Shown: positions 41,424 to 49,976, numbered from the stretch's first letter. The stretch: DNA of 64,000 nucleotides from a virus (IMGVR_UViG_3300036846_000743:124001-188000); one strand, 5' to 3'. Notes: generated by a model from the sequence alone, not told the origin. Translations and numbers: made by a program.

Positions 41424-41767
41424 CAGGTGTCAACTATCCTCCGGCGAATGGAAGGGACCGCAACCGGTGACTTCGCCCCTGGGCCGGTAGCAGAACTAAC
41501 CGGCTGGTCATCCAGCGATGAAGGCGGCTGCGGTTGTATCACAGTTTTCTGGGGCCCTGCGTTGATGATCACGGGCTTCTCGGCGATGGTCTTGTAGAAT
41601 GGCTTGACTTTCACGGGCTTGCCCGTATCGACGTCAAGTCCCACCAGGCCATTCGCCGCGGGAGCCAGCTGGACCACGTAGCCACTGTCCAGCTCGACTG
41701 GCTCGGTGGCGGCCAGCTCGGCCCCGACTTGCTCGAAGAAGTCCCGCAAGCATAGCTGCGTTGACAT
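41423..41767 (-). CDS. Small protein with a portal-like C-terminal tag
   Basis: 114 aa. The N-terminal helix (LCLRDFFEQVGAELAATEPV) and a beta segment (SGYVVQLAPAANGLVGLDVD) are followed by a long linker with Pro, Ser and Gln, ending SIRRRIVDT. The layout (small folded part, disordered linker, conserved terminal peptide) is the same as in the gene at 40268-40648. Confidence 0.7.
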   Translation of the reverse strand: MSTQLCLRDFFEQVGAELAATEPVELDSGYVVQLAPAANGLVGLDVDTGKPVKVKPFYKTIAEKPVIINAGPQKTVIQPQPPSSLDDQPVSSATGPGAKSPVAVPSIRRRIVDT

Positions 41768-41771
41768 TTAC

Positions 41772-41984
41772 TCACTCCGGCGACTCGTGATCTTCCGGGT
41801 GCTGCTGGATGTGCTCGCCCTGCTTCAAGACCTTGTAGTGCATGGCATCGTCCTTGATGGCGAGTGTGACCTGGAAAGTGGTACCGACAGGATCAACCCG
41901 GTTGATCTGGAACGAGATCGTTTCCCCTGTCTTTACATTAACACAGTGTACCCATCGGCCGCACTTTCGCCTTACCATGAGCAT
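41772..41984 (-). CDS. Small CsrA-like protein, 70 aa
   Basis: It begins MLMVRRKCGRW and continues with a short beta-rich sequence: ETISFQINRV, then FQVTLAIKDDA, then YKVLKQGE. Spacing and the M-L-x-x-x-R-K start recall CsrA/RsmA, an RNA-binding translational regulator whose first strand is MLILTRK. Similarity is limited and the RNA-contact residues near the C-terminus are not clearly conserved, so this is tentative. It ends in an acidic tail. Confidence 0.45.
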   Translation of the reverse strand: MLMVRRKCGRWVHCVNVKTGETISFQINRVDPVGTTFQVTLAIKDDAMHYKVLKQGEHIQQHPEDHESPE

Positions 41985-42006
41985 CGGTCAAAAGCCCTTC
42001 CGTGGT

Positions 42007-42636
42007 TCACGTCCTTGCGACATCTGATCGGACAGCACTACGAGCAGCCCGCGCGTCATCGATCCCGTGCGAGACCTTGGTCAGCGAATCTCGTGCTGCA
42101 TCGATCAGCGCCATGAGCGACTTGTGCCCGACCAGTCTGGGCATTGCCTGGAGAAGCTGGCCATGGCGTTCGATGATGTGCTTGAGCTGCTGGCCATGAC
42201 GCAGATACTCTCCCGGGGTGAGGTCAGTTAGCACCTTGTGCGCGAATGCAGCGATCTCGGCGAGCTTGATCAGCTGAGCTACCTCGGAGGCCAGTCCGAG
42301 AGCCTCGCGTAGCTTGAGATGACGGGTAGGCTCGGTCATGCGGTTGTCGGGCGTCACCTGGGCCAGCAAGTTCGCGACTTCCGGGCTGGCCAGCCCGCAG
42401 ATCTCCTCGAAGGTAAGACCGTAGCCATCCATGGCGTAGATCAGGATGCCGGCGCAGCGCGCCACAATCACGGAGCTGGTCTCGCCGTCGTAGAGGTGAG
42501 CCCGGCGCCCGACGTACTGTTCGGCAAAACGCCCTACGCCCGGCGGATCGGCCCGGCATGGGACGGCGTCTCGCACGACCAGGTCTCTGTGCGGTAAATA
42601 AACATATAGCTCCAGCGCAGTTGGGTCGAGTGGCAT
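42007..42636 (-). CDS. RelA/SpoT-type HD-like protein with degenerate metal site
   Basis: 209 aa from the ATG at 42636, preceded by GGAGG with a 5-base gap. Residues about 85-150 follow the HD hydrolase pattern of RelA/SpoT: YGLTFEEICGLASPEVANLLAQVT, then R-x-L-K-L-R-E-A, and ASEVAQLIKLAEIAA. The His-Asp pair that normally binds metal (LLHDxxED) is replaced by YAMDGYG. It may therefore be inactive for (p)ppGpp hydrolysis or have a new role. The assignment is from pattern only. Confidence 0.5.
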   Translation of the reverse strand: MPLDPTALELYVYLPHRDLVVRDAVPCRADPPGVGRFAEQYVGRRAHLYDGETSSVIVARCAGILIYAMDGYGLTFEEICGLASPEVANLLAQVTPDNRMTEPTRHLKLREALGLASEVAQLIKLAEIAAFAHKVLTDLTPGEYLRHGQQLKHIIERHGQLLQAMPRLVGHKSLMALIDAARDSLTKVSHGIDDARAARSAVRSDVART

Positions 42637-42710
42637 TGGATCCTCCAATGGTAAATTCCATGAAGATGCCTCCCGCACCTTACCCAACAAGCACTTGGAG
42701 CTTCAATGCG

Positions 42711-43709
42711 TTACTTCTTGTGTTCCGGCGGCTTATGTTCCGGCGGCCGATGCGTTTCGGGTGACCTGGCATGGTGCTCGGCCGGCTTGGCATGGTGCTC
42801 GGCCGGCTTGGCATGGTGCTCGGCCGGCTTGGCATGGTGCTCGGCCGGCTTGGCGTGATGTTCCGCCTGCTTGGCCGCCGCCTCCTTCTTTTCGGCCTCG
42901 CCTTCGGTCTGGAGCCTGGGCGGCTCGACGAACGAACCATCGGGATGGACCGTGCCCTGGGCTGGCACGCTGCCGAAGCTGGCCCGCCGGGGCAGCCCAA
43001 ACGCCCCGGTGATGCCGCCACCAGCACTGGGCGGAGTCACAGGCGCGCCGGCCGAGCCGCCAGGTGCTTCCGGCTGGAAATGGCCATCCGGCGTCCTGGC
43101 CGACACGGTACGCATTGTCTTGGGCGCCATCTTGGCCTGTTCGAGCGCCGTGACGACGCGCGAGCCCCGCGGGGTCACAACCGGGGTGACTGCGCGCACA
43201 ACCGGCACGCCGCCGGCGATGCCCGTGCCGCTGTGGGTCGGGACCGTCATGTTCGCCATGGCTCGCAGCCGGGGATCGGCCTTGGCGATCTCATCCTCGT
43301 CCATCTCGGCCAGTATATTCATGACTTCGACGCGGGCACGTAGCCGGTCACGGTAGCCAATCTGGTTCTGCCGGTAGCCATCACCGCCGACGGTATAGGC
43401 CGTGCTGTAGCCGCCGCCTCGCTGCCCCTTGGTGGCAACCTGTGGTACTCCGACGTTGCGCAGCTTGGGACGGTTGGGATAGCGGCGGCCGCTGCGTCCC
43501 ACGATCGCATCGGGATAACCGTCGCGATCGTAGTCGATCATGACCGGGCTGACCGCCCTGGCGCCGCGCTCGACCCGGGCATCGAAGCTCTCGATAGGTC
43601 CGCCGCCAGCAGCAGCATCACCATTCTCGATCGCCTCCTTGCGGCGAGCCTTTTCTTCGGGCGTCAGCTGACGATGACCTTTGTGCGCTGTCTCGTGTGC
43701 TTTGGCCAT
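42711..43709 (-). CDS. Virion-type protein with calcium loop and His-rich C-terminal repeats
   Basis: A 332-aa protein. Near residue 59 DYDRDGYPD is an EF-hand or FG-GAP-like calcium loop. The middle is Gly/Pro/Ala-rich with RVVTALEQAKMAPKT. The C-terminal 60 residues are five copies of HHAKPAE-type heptads followed by HRPPEHKPPEHKK. The N-terminus is basic and helical. The His-rich tail may bind metal or DNA. Function unknown. Confidence 0.68.
   Translation of the reverse strand: MAKAHETAHKGHRQLTPEEKARRKEAIENGDAAAGGGPIESFDARVERGARAVSPVMIDYDRDGYPDAIVGRSGRRYPNRPKLRNVGVPQVATKGQRGGGYSTAYTVGGDGYRQNQIGYRDRLRARVEVMNILAEMDEDEIAKADPRLRAMANMTVPTHSGTGIAGGVPVVRAVTPVVTPRGSRVVTALEQAKMAPKTMRTVSARTPDGHFQPEAPGGSAGAPVTPPSAGGGITGAFGLPRRASFGSVPAQGTVHPDGSFVEPPRLQTEGEAEKKEAAAKQAEHHAKPAEHHAKPAEHHAKPAEHHAKPAEHHARSPETHRPPEHKPPEHKK
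42770..42853 (-). repeat. Four perfect 21-bp tandem repeats encoding HHAKPAE
   Basis: Four identical copies of a 21-base unit (CATGGTGCTCGGCCGGCTTG plus G on the plus strand) encode the His-rich heptads of the 332-aa protein; a fifth copy is diverged. Identity at the DNA level points to recent expansion or slippage. Confidence 0.9.
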
Positions 43710-43801
43710 GGGAGCGAACTCCTTCTCAAGGATCGGCCTTCCGAACGACTGAACAACGGATCTCTTATCTTACGCATCAGCACGGTGTGACGGTAGAGCG
43801 T

Positions 43802-44458
43802 TCAGAAATGCGCCGCCACAACTCCCGGTTGGTGAATCACTGGCAGCTTGTGCGCGCAGCGCAGATAAGCCCCGAAATAGTCGGCGTCATGCCGCTCCTG
43901 TGCGTGCTTGAAAACGCCCAGCTCACAGGCCCTGATCGTGGGGAAAGCCATGCAGGTCAGATCAACTTCGCCGGGCCTGAGATCATCGACCGGGTGCTTG
44001 CGGCTCGGCCGCACGCCCAGATACATGGGATGCGGCAGCAAGACCTGGGGATTGTATTCGCGCGTCACCCACCAGTCGATGTCGACCAGCGACAAACAGC
44101 CAGGCACCCTGGCGATGTTCTCGGCGTGGGCCAGTAAGTAGTCAGGATACAGCATACAGTCGTGTCCGATGATCACCGTGTAGTCGCCGGTCGCCAGCTC
44201 CAGCCCGCGGCGGCGTGAGACATTGCCCCATTTACCCGGCGCGCTGGGTAAGGTAACGAAGCTGAACCGCTCGGGCATGCCCGGTTCCATCAGCGTCGTG
44301 AGAAAGTCATCGAAGATAGCGCGGGCAACAGGGTGCGCGCCGTCGGCCACGAAGATCACGTTCCAGTCAGCCAGCTTTTGCCGCAATATCGTGGAAAGAA
44401 TATTGGGCATGAGCCCTTCCCGCTCATAAACCGTGACGACGATGGTGAACTGGCTCAT
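43802..44458 (-). CDS. GT-A family 2-like glycosyltransferase, 218 aa
   Basis: I start at the ATG at 44458 (MSQFTIVVTVYEREGL), the typical GT2 opening, overlapping the previous gene by 4 bases. WGNVSRRRGLELATGDYTVIIGHDCMLYPDYL contains the R-R-G-L-E and the metal-binding acidic pair (HDC). EVDLTCMAF later is the acceptor-side strand. It ends the sulfotransferase/glycosyltransferase cassette. Confidence 0.78.
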   Translation of the reverse strand: MSQFTIVVTVYEREGLMPNILSTILRQKLADWNVIFVADGAHPVARAIFDDFLTTLMEPGMPERFSFVTLPSAPGKWGNVSRRRGLELATGDYTVIIGHDCMLYPDYLLAHAENIARVPGCLSLVDIDWWVTREYNPQVLLPHPMYLGVRPSRKHPVDDLRPGEVDLTCMAFPTIRACELGVFKHAQERHDADYFGAYLRCAHKLPVIHQPGVVAAHF

Positions 44459-45171
44459 AGCGCGACCCACGGCTTGATCGGGTGATGTCGGCAGCGGAAG
44501 AACGGGTTCCCCAGCCGTTGCTTGTTCCAGGGATCCCTGGTGCGGCCCGGCGAGAGCGAAATGCACTGCATATTCAACCGCCACAGACAGTACGCAAATG
44601 ACAGCTGGTCGCGCCGGCTGCCACGCTCGATCTCGCCCCACCACAGCTCGGAAAGCCGTCTGAGCTGCCCGCTGTGCCGCCGCAACAAGATCGATGTTTC
44701 GTGCAGCTTGTAACCCTTGCTGTCAAAGCCTTCCTCGCAGTAGCGCAGCATCTGGGCCTGAACCACGGCCGGATCGTCAACCGGGATGGAGATGACCTGC
44801 TCGGCTTCTTCTTCGAGCGTATTCCGCGAAGGATGCCGGAAGCTGGCGATGTCCGGCCCCCGCAGGAACCATTCGGGGAACCAGGAGATATCGGCCACCG
44901 GTTCGTAATTTGCGTCCATCCAGATCGAGTATTCGTACTCCGGAAAACACTCCATGGGATTGTGCTTGTGCCAGCGGGCCGTACGCACCGGATCGGTCGC
45001 GTGTCGCCAGAGCAGCGGCCGCACGACCCACGGCGCTGTGCTGATCTGGGGATCAAGCTCCTTATCGAGGAAAAGCACATAGTCGAACTGAGGACAGACG
45101 AACGATACCTGCGGGCAAGGATCTCGGTCGGCGACGATGCAGGTGTAAAAGACCGTCTTCATGCTGATCAT
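44455..45171 (-). CDS. TOD1/MUCI70-like (DUF616) glycosyltransferase
   Basis: A 238-aa protein. The blocks YTCIVADRDP, DYVLFLDK, YSIWMDANYEP, SFRHPSRNTLEEEAE, LHETSILLRRH and ELWWGEIERGSRRDQLSFAYCLWRL follow the DUF616 family closely, including the W-M-D-A-N metal-site block. The family is found in bacteria and plants as putative glycosyltransferases. It overlaps both neighbours by 4 bases. Confidence 0.8.
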   Translation of the reverse strand: MISMKTVFYTCIVADRDPCPQVSFVCPQFDYVLFLDKELDPQISTAPWVVRPLLWRHATDPVRTARWHKHNPMECFPEYEYSIWMDANYEPVADISWFPEWFLRGPDIASFRHPSRNTLEEEAEQVISIPVDDPAVVQAQMLRYCEEGFDSKGYKLHETSILLRRHSGQLRRLSELWWGEIERGSRRDQLSFAYCLWRLNMQCISLSPGRTRDPWNKQRLGNPFFRCRHHPIKPWVAL

Positions 45172-45992
45172 CCGCGGTAATGGTGGGTGATGTCCTCGTG
45201 GAGCCGGGCCAGGGACATCTCACGGACTTCTCCTCGCCAGTGATAGTCGGCTTCGACGGCGTCATTCCCCGTGTGGATGTGATAACACCGGGCGATGCTC
45301 CGGCACATGTTCTCGTGCAGGAGCCTGAGCTGTCGGTGCGAGTTGAAGTCATGCCCGAGCCGGATCAGTAATTCGATCTTGTCGAGATGGCCGAAATGAT
45401 AGGACTCATCGTAGCGAATGCCCAGGTTCCAGCCGTGCCGAGTGATGATGAGCTGAGGCTCGTCCAGCTCAGCAGTCGGCACTGGCACACCTGCCAGCGC
45501 AGCATTCCAGGATGCATGACTGATCCGGAGCATCGGCAGCGAGTAGGCCAGCTTGCCTTTGCCGTCGACGTGATCACTCACGATCTCGGCCATGACTTCT
45601 TCCCATAGGTCCCATGTAAACCCGCAGTCGCCATCCAGGACGGCTGCGAACTGGGCGCCATGCTCATCGAAAGCGATGCGGAGGCCCTCGTTGCGGGCGT
45701 GGTTAATTCCGGGGCAGTAAAGCAAGCGATCGTCGCGACCCTTGGCCTTGAAGTAGGGATCTTCCCTGAACACCAGTTCGCGAAGTCGGCCCCGGTACCC
45801 GGGCGCGAGCAGCTTGCAGTAGGCCGCGACCAGCTCCGGGTTCCAGACCCGGTTGATGATCCAGTACTTGGTCACGCCGCCCAGTTCTGGCTCCCTGAGT
45901 AATTGCTCGAGCACGACCAGCCTGCTGCCTGGCAGATCACGAGGTGGCAGCTCATTGCCCAGGATCCTGATCACGAAGAAAAGCGGTCTCAT
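45168..45992 (-). CDS. Glycosyltransferase-like protein with DxD motif, 274 aa
   Basis: 274 aa from the ATG at 45992. A GT-A type site is seen in FAAVLDGDCGFTWDLW, and a strand-turn arrangement ending with CPGINHARNEGLRIAFDEHG precedes it, as in GT2 enzymes. The later blocks ITRHGWNLGIRYDES and HENMCRSIARCYHIHTGNDAVEADYHWR carry several His residues. The substrate is unknown. The gene overlaps the GT-B gene upstream by 4 bases. Confidence 0.68.
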   Translation of the reverse strand: MRPLFFVIRILGNELPPRDLPGSRLVVLEQLLREPELGGVTKYWIINRVWNPELVAAYCKLLAPGYRGRLRELVFREDPYFKAKGRDDRLLYCPGINHARNEGLRIAFDEHGAQFAAVLDGDCGFTWDLWEEVMAEIVSDHVDGKGKLAYSLPMLRISHASWNAALAGVPVPTAELDEPQLIITRHGWNLGIRYDESYHFGHLDKIELLIRLGHDFNSHRQLRLLHENMCRSIARCYHIHTGNDAVEADYHWRGEVREMSLARLHEDITHHYRG

Positions 45993-47026
45993 CGCGTCTT
46001 CCACACCTCCCGCGGAACAGCGTCTAACCATGCGGCCTCGAAGTCAAGCCGCCGCTGTTCCAGACCGATCGAGCAGCCTGCGGATATCCGCGACAATTCG
46101 GCCGGTTCGGTGAGGAGCATGAGCGCGTCGATCAGGCTCTGTCGATCTGCCGGCATGAGCAGTGTCAGCTCATCGGGGACGAAACTGGCAGCCGAGCAGG
46201 GAACCAGTATCGAATTCCTGGGGTTTGCCAGCTCATCGAGCGTCTGGGTGTCGAACCCCACGATGGGCGTTCCCATGTGGAGCGAGAACAAGGCCCACAT
46301 GCCGAAGTTGTAGATGGTCGACGAGAGCAGAGTTACCGAGTGCTCGCCACAGCGCAGAAGCTGTTGCTGATAGTTCACCGGCCGATCGAGAGTCAGCCGG
46401 GGCTCGATCTTCGCCAGGTTTTCGAGCCGCTTGACCAGGACACCGCGGCGACCATCCATCGAAACTGTAACCTGAACAGACTGATCATATTCGAACAACG
46501 CCTCGACGACATCGATGACCGAGCCGTCACCGCTATCTTCCGGTCGGTCGACCGGGGGCACGTAAACCTTGAGTGATCCATCGGGTTGCCGGTTCGTGAC
46601 CGGCAGCATCGGGCTCCACGGACATAAGGTCGCATTGCGCAAGCCGCGATCCTTGAGTATATGGACCCAGTGCTGACTGGGAGCCATGACCCGCCAGAAC
46701 TGCCGACCAGCTTCACCGATCGCGCGCAGATCATCCCAGTCAGGTACCAGGATAGCGCGCTTGCCAGCCTTGGCCACCCAGGTCGGCTGAGCTGGCTGCG
46801 GGCAAAATGTCCAGATCACGATATCGAGCGTGGCCGCCCAGTCAGTAAACCGGATCTGCGAATCATGCCGGACCCGTTTGTCCCAGAAACTGCTCACCAG
46901 TGGCTTCCTGGGCGTCGGCGTCAGGATGGTCACATCATGCTGCCACTGGCTCATCAGATCGGCGATCTGGATGGCCGCGTAGGTTGAGATCCGACGTTGC
47001 CATCGGGTATAGATGCCGACGTTCAT
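45989..47026 (-). CDS. GT-B-like glycosyltransferase, 345 aa
   Basis: The N-terminus MNVGIYTRWQRRISTYAAIQIADLM and the pattern of two Rossmann-like halves suggest a GT-B enzyme. Supporting blocks are LDIVIWTFCP, RAILVPDWDDLR, VYVPPVDRPEDSGDG and STIYNFGMWALFSLHMGTPIVGFD, the last being the donor-site helix with an acidic partner missing. No membrane segment. It is the first glycosyltransferase after the sulfotransferase gene. Confidence 0.65.
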   Translation of the reverse strand: MNVGIYTRWQRRISTYAAIQIADLMSQWQHDVTILTPTPRKPLVSSFWDKRVRHDSQIRFTDWAATLDIVIWTFCPQPAQPTWVAKAGKRAILVPDWDDLRAIGEAGRQFWRVMAPSQHWVHILKDRGLRNATLCPWSPMLPVTNRQPDGSLKVYVPPVDRPEDSGDGSVIDVVEALFEYDQSVQVTVSMDGRRGVLVKRLENLAKIEPRLTLDRPVNYQQQLLRCGEHSVTLLSSTIYNFGMWALFSLHMGTPIVGFDTQTLDELANPRNSILVPCSAASFVPDELTLLMPADRQSLIDALMLLTEPAELSRISAGCSIGLEQRRLDFEAAWLDAVPREVWKTR

Positions 47027-47039
47027 TCACCACCCCGGC

Positions 47040-47927
47040 TCAACCAGCCTTCGGCCGGACTTGCTGCGACCGGTGCGGCATATCCTTTCCGCGATCATAA
47101 AGGACCCAATCCAGGTCTTCCGGAAGCGACGCCGCGATGGCGTCTGCCACACCCGGTTCGAGTAGCTCGCGCCACTCGTCAACAGTTGAATGGTCTAGTC
47201 CCACCGGCCGCGCCTTGCGCTGCTCTTCGACCCAGTGCGGATAAGTGAACATGGTCTTCCCGTCCTGCGCGTAGCTGTTCGCCGGGCTCGTCATGGCCGG
47301 GTCGTAGTCGATCCCGATGAACTCAGCGATCCGTGACATCTGCTGCTCGGGAAAGAGCACCACATCCTCGAATCGCACCAGCAGGACCGGCCTGTCAGCA
47401 TCCAGCGCAGCCACGGCATCACTGGTCATGTGTGCGTAACGGTGCGCGGCGCTGACGGGGTTTTCCTTGTACCAGGGTCGCTTGCACCACGAGCAGTAAA
47501 CTGCTCGCGGATCTCTGACCATGACGAGCGTCGGTATGTCCGGCATTTTGGAAAAGACGTGGCTGATCAGGTAGCCGATGTAGAAAACGCTCCTGTCGAC
47601 CAGGATATCCCGATCATGGATCCCGTAGTGCGCAACTATATGGTCGAAGACTTCCGCGTACATGCTTTGCCAGCTACCAGTGGCCCTGATGGTCTTGTCG
47701 GCAATCTTCTCCAGTTCGGCTTCAGTTATGACTCGGCCGAGCGGTGGCAGGGGCCCTTCCCCCGATATTGGCGCAAATGGATCTACGTATGGAGGTTTGG
47801 TGTTAATGTTTAGAATCCCCACCTCAGTCTCCGCGAGGATCCGGGGATGAGCCCGCAGCAGGTCCAGCATCAAGGTGGTGCCGCTGTTCGTGACCCCGCA
47901 AAGAGCCAAGACCTTTGTAAGTAGCAT
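47040..47927 (-). CDS. Sulfotransferase
   Basis: A 295-aa protein with the 5'-PAPS phosphate-binding loop GVTNSGTTLMLDLLRAHP (residues 11-28) and the 3'-phosphate block VMVRDPRAVYCSW near residue 135 (Arg and Ser). The C-terminal LLVRFEDVVLFPEQ matches the family. It would transfer sulfate from PAPS to a hydroxyl, here most plausibly on a sugar. It opens a run of five genes with the four glycosyltransferases. Sulfation of a phage-made glycan would be unusual. Confidence 0.82.
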   Translation of the reverse strand: MLLTKVLALCGVTNSGTTLMLDLLRAHPRILAETEVGILNINTKPPYVDPFAPISGEGPLPPLGRVITEAELEKIADKTIRATGSWQSMYAEVFDHIVAHYGIHDRDILVDRSVFYIGYLISHVFSKMPDIPTLVMVRDPRAVYCSWCKRPWYKENPVSAAHRYAHMTSDAVAALDADRPVLLVRFEDVVLFPEQQMSRIAEFIGIDYDPAMTSPANSYAQDGKTMFTYPHWVEEQRKARPVGLDHSTVDEWRELLEPGVADAIAASLPEDLDWVLYDRGKDMPHRSQQVRPKAG

Positions 47928-47951
47928 TGGTCGTCTCCGTTCGCTGGCAGC

Positions 47952-49946
47952 TCAGACATCCACTATCCGCACCCGCCGAGGTCGCTTCAGCATCAGCCCC
48001 GTCGGCACCGGCAGCGGTGCCGCCGCGCCTTGCTTGCCATACTGCTGGGCTAGTACCTGCTGTCCTCCCTGCATCTGGGCCTCCTGCTTCTGGTCGTCCA
48101 TCCGCGACTTGACGAGCGCGTGCAACGTAGGATCAGTCTTCTTGAGGGAGATCAGCTCGCTCTGTCGCTGACTGTCGGGCAGGCTCTGAAGCTGGCCCGC
48201 GATCTCCTCGGCCTTGGCCATCAGTTCCTGGGGTGTAACCGGCGTATTGGCACCACCACCTGCTGCGCCAGCGGCCCCTCCACCGCCTGGAGGCGCGCCA
48301 CCCGGAGGAGCGCCGCCACCGCCGCCAGCGTCCGGAGGTGCACCTCCTGCTGGAGCACCTCCCGGCGGCGCTCCACCCGCAGCAGCGCCTTGGACCGCCT
48401 GTTGCATCTGTGCTTCATCGGCCATCTCCTCCTGCATCTTCTGGGTCTCGTCGGCAACGAACTTCTCTTCCTCCAGCATCTGCTTCTGCTCATCCTCGAA
48501 GTCCATGCCGACCGAGCGAAGCCCGGTGGTTTGCGAGATCTGCTTGCCCATCATGAGCTGGAGCTTGGCCGCCTGACGGTTCATGTCGTCGGCGTGAGTG
48601 ACCTTCATGAGCCGCGCGGTGACTGGCTCCCAGTTCAAAGCCTTGGCGAGCGATTCGACCAGCCAGCCCAGGAAGCCATTCATGTTGTGCGTGAGCGGTG
48701 CCCAGTAGCTCTCGAAGAGCCGCAGGGCCGGCGGAGCCGCCGACATGGTCAAGGTCCCCTTGTACATGTCGGCCGGGATACCAGCTGCGTTCAACAGGTG
48801 ATCAATGCCCTGGTCAAGCAGGTCCTTGGGTGCCAGCTGGTTGGCATCGCCACCCATGGCCTTGTATTCCAGTGGGAACGGGATCACGTTCCAGCGGGCT
48901 GGATCTTTGCGGCGCGCCGCCAGCATGCGGTTCACCCGCGAGACGAACGTACCCATGTTGGCACCGAGCACGGGATCCTGGGCCGCCGGATCGGCAGCCC
49001 CGCCCTTGGACGCCGGCATGATCACCCGGAATGGGATCACGTAGTCCAGGGCGATGGCTTCGTTGTATCTGTGCAGGACCTGGACGTACCAAGCCTGGCC
49101 GAAGTTCGACAGGACTTTCGAGATGCCCCAGCCCTTGTTGCGGACACCGGCTAGAGCATCGTCTTTCATGTGATAGATGATGCCGGGGTCGAACTGGAGC
49201 ATCTTGTTGTTCTTGACCGCCTGGATCACTTCCCAGTTGGCACGCTCGAGATGGAACAGCTTGCCGCGGCGAATGTCCTGCCGGTAGTCCTCGGGGATCT
49301 TCCAGATGTAGGACGTATCGTCGGTCAACGTGTCATAGAGGATCTCCATGTAGTGGGGGTCCCACCGCTTGACATGAACGTCCGCTTCCTCGCCAGAGCG
49401 ACGATCGATGTGATGCCAGGCGCCGTTGTAATTGCACTCCGAGTTGGGACACTTGGCATGGAAGTCGAAGTCCTGCCACTGAAAGTGGAAGTCAGGTGTG
49501 CTGTAAACTTTTCGTAAGGGCCACTCGGTATAGCAGCGAGGGCAGCTCAGATAGCGCCGGAACGGTATAACTACAGATGTGAATGAGTTTCCGTAGCATG
49601 CATAGTCCGTGGCCACGTAGTTCAGGACGCTCTTGTAGTCGATCGTCTCGTCAAGGAACTCCTTGAATTTATCTTTCTCCTCGCGGCTGGCATCCTGGGA
49701 GCTGACTTCGATATCGGTGATGAAGTAAGAGACGATGCGCCTCATGGCCTCCCGGTACACGCCCATCTTGCTAAAGATGAACTCGCACCAGTACATTATA
49801 TCTCTGGGATGCTCAGGCATCACAGTTGAAGCCATGTCGCAAAATGGATCTGGGAAATTCTCGCTGCCTCGCATCGTGAAGTTCCCCGATGCGAAGAGCT
49901 TGTTGTCGCTGACGGTAAGACTCATCGTGTCGTCCTTGACGGCCAA
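47952..49946 (-). CDS. Portal protein with a zinc-finger insertion
   Basis: A 664-aa protein. Blocks characteristic of tailed-phage portals are DYACYGNSFTSVVIPFRRY, VIQAVKNNKMLQFDP, ALAGVRNKGWGISKVL, and LLNAAGIPADMYKGT..PALRLFESYW. Residues 135-171 hold C-P-R-C and C-P-N-S-E-C, a zinc-finger-like insert seen in some large-phage portals. From residue 510 onward the protein is a Gln/Met/Ala-rich helix followed by a Pro/Gly linker. The last residues RPRRVRIVDV match the C-termini of three smaller proteins nearby. It forms the dodecameric DNA gate at one head vertex in known phages. Confidence 0.85.
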   Translation of the reverse strand: MAVKDDTMSLTVSDNKLFASGNFTMRGSENFPDPFCDMASTVMPEHPRDIMYWCEFIFSKMGVYREAMRRIVSYFITDIEVSSQDASREEKDKFKEFLDETIDYKSVLNYVATDYACYGNSFTSVVIPFRRYLSCPRCYTEWPLRKVYSTPDFHFQWQDFDFHAKCPNSECNYNGAWHHIDRRSGEEADVHVKRWDPHYMEILYDTLTDDTSYIWKIPEDYRQDIRRGKLFHLERANWEVIQAVKNNKMLQFDPGIIYHMKDDALAGVRNKGWGISKVLSNFGQAWYVQVLHRYNEAIALDYVIPFRVIMPASKGGAADPAAQDPVLGANMGTFVSRVNRMLAARRKDPARWNVIPFPLEYKAMGGDANQLAPKDLLDQGIDHLLNAAGIPADMYKGTLTMSAAPPALRLFESYWAPLTHNMNGFLGWLVESLAKALNWEPVTARLMKVTHADDMNRQAAKLQLMMGKQISQTTGLRSVGMDFEDEQKQMLEEEKFVADETQKMQEEMADEAQMQQAVQGAAAGGAPPGGAPAGGAPPDAGGGGGAPPGGAPPGGGGAAGAAGGGANTPVTPQELMAKAEEIAGQLQSLPDSQRQSELISLKKTDPTLHALVKSRMDDQKQEAQMQGGQQVLAQQYGKQGAAAPLPVPTGLMLKRPRRVRIVDV

Positions 49947-49956
49947 GGTGCATCAA

Positions 49957-49969
49957 TACGCTGCGTAAC
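49957..49969. promoter_or_regulatory. Intergenic palindrome copy 4 (TACGCTGCGTAAC)
   Basis: The core TACGCTGCGTA is perfect with an intact right arm. It lies 11 bases before the portal start and 8 bases after the stop of the 59-aa gene, overlapping the ribosome-site region. Confidence 0.55.
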
Positions 49970-49976
49970 GCCGAAC

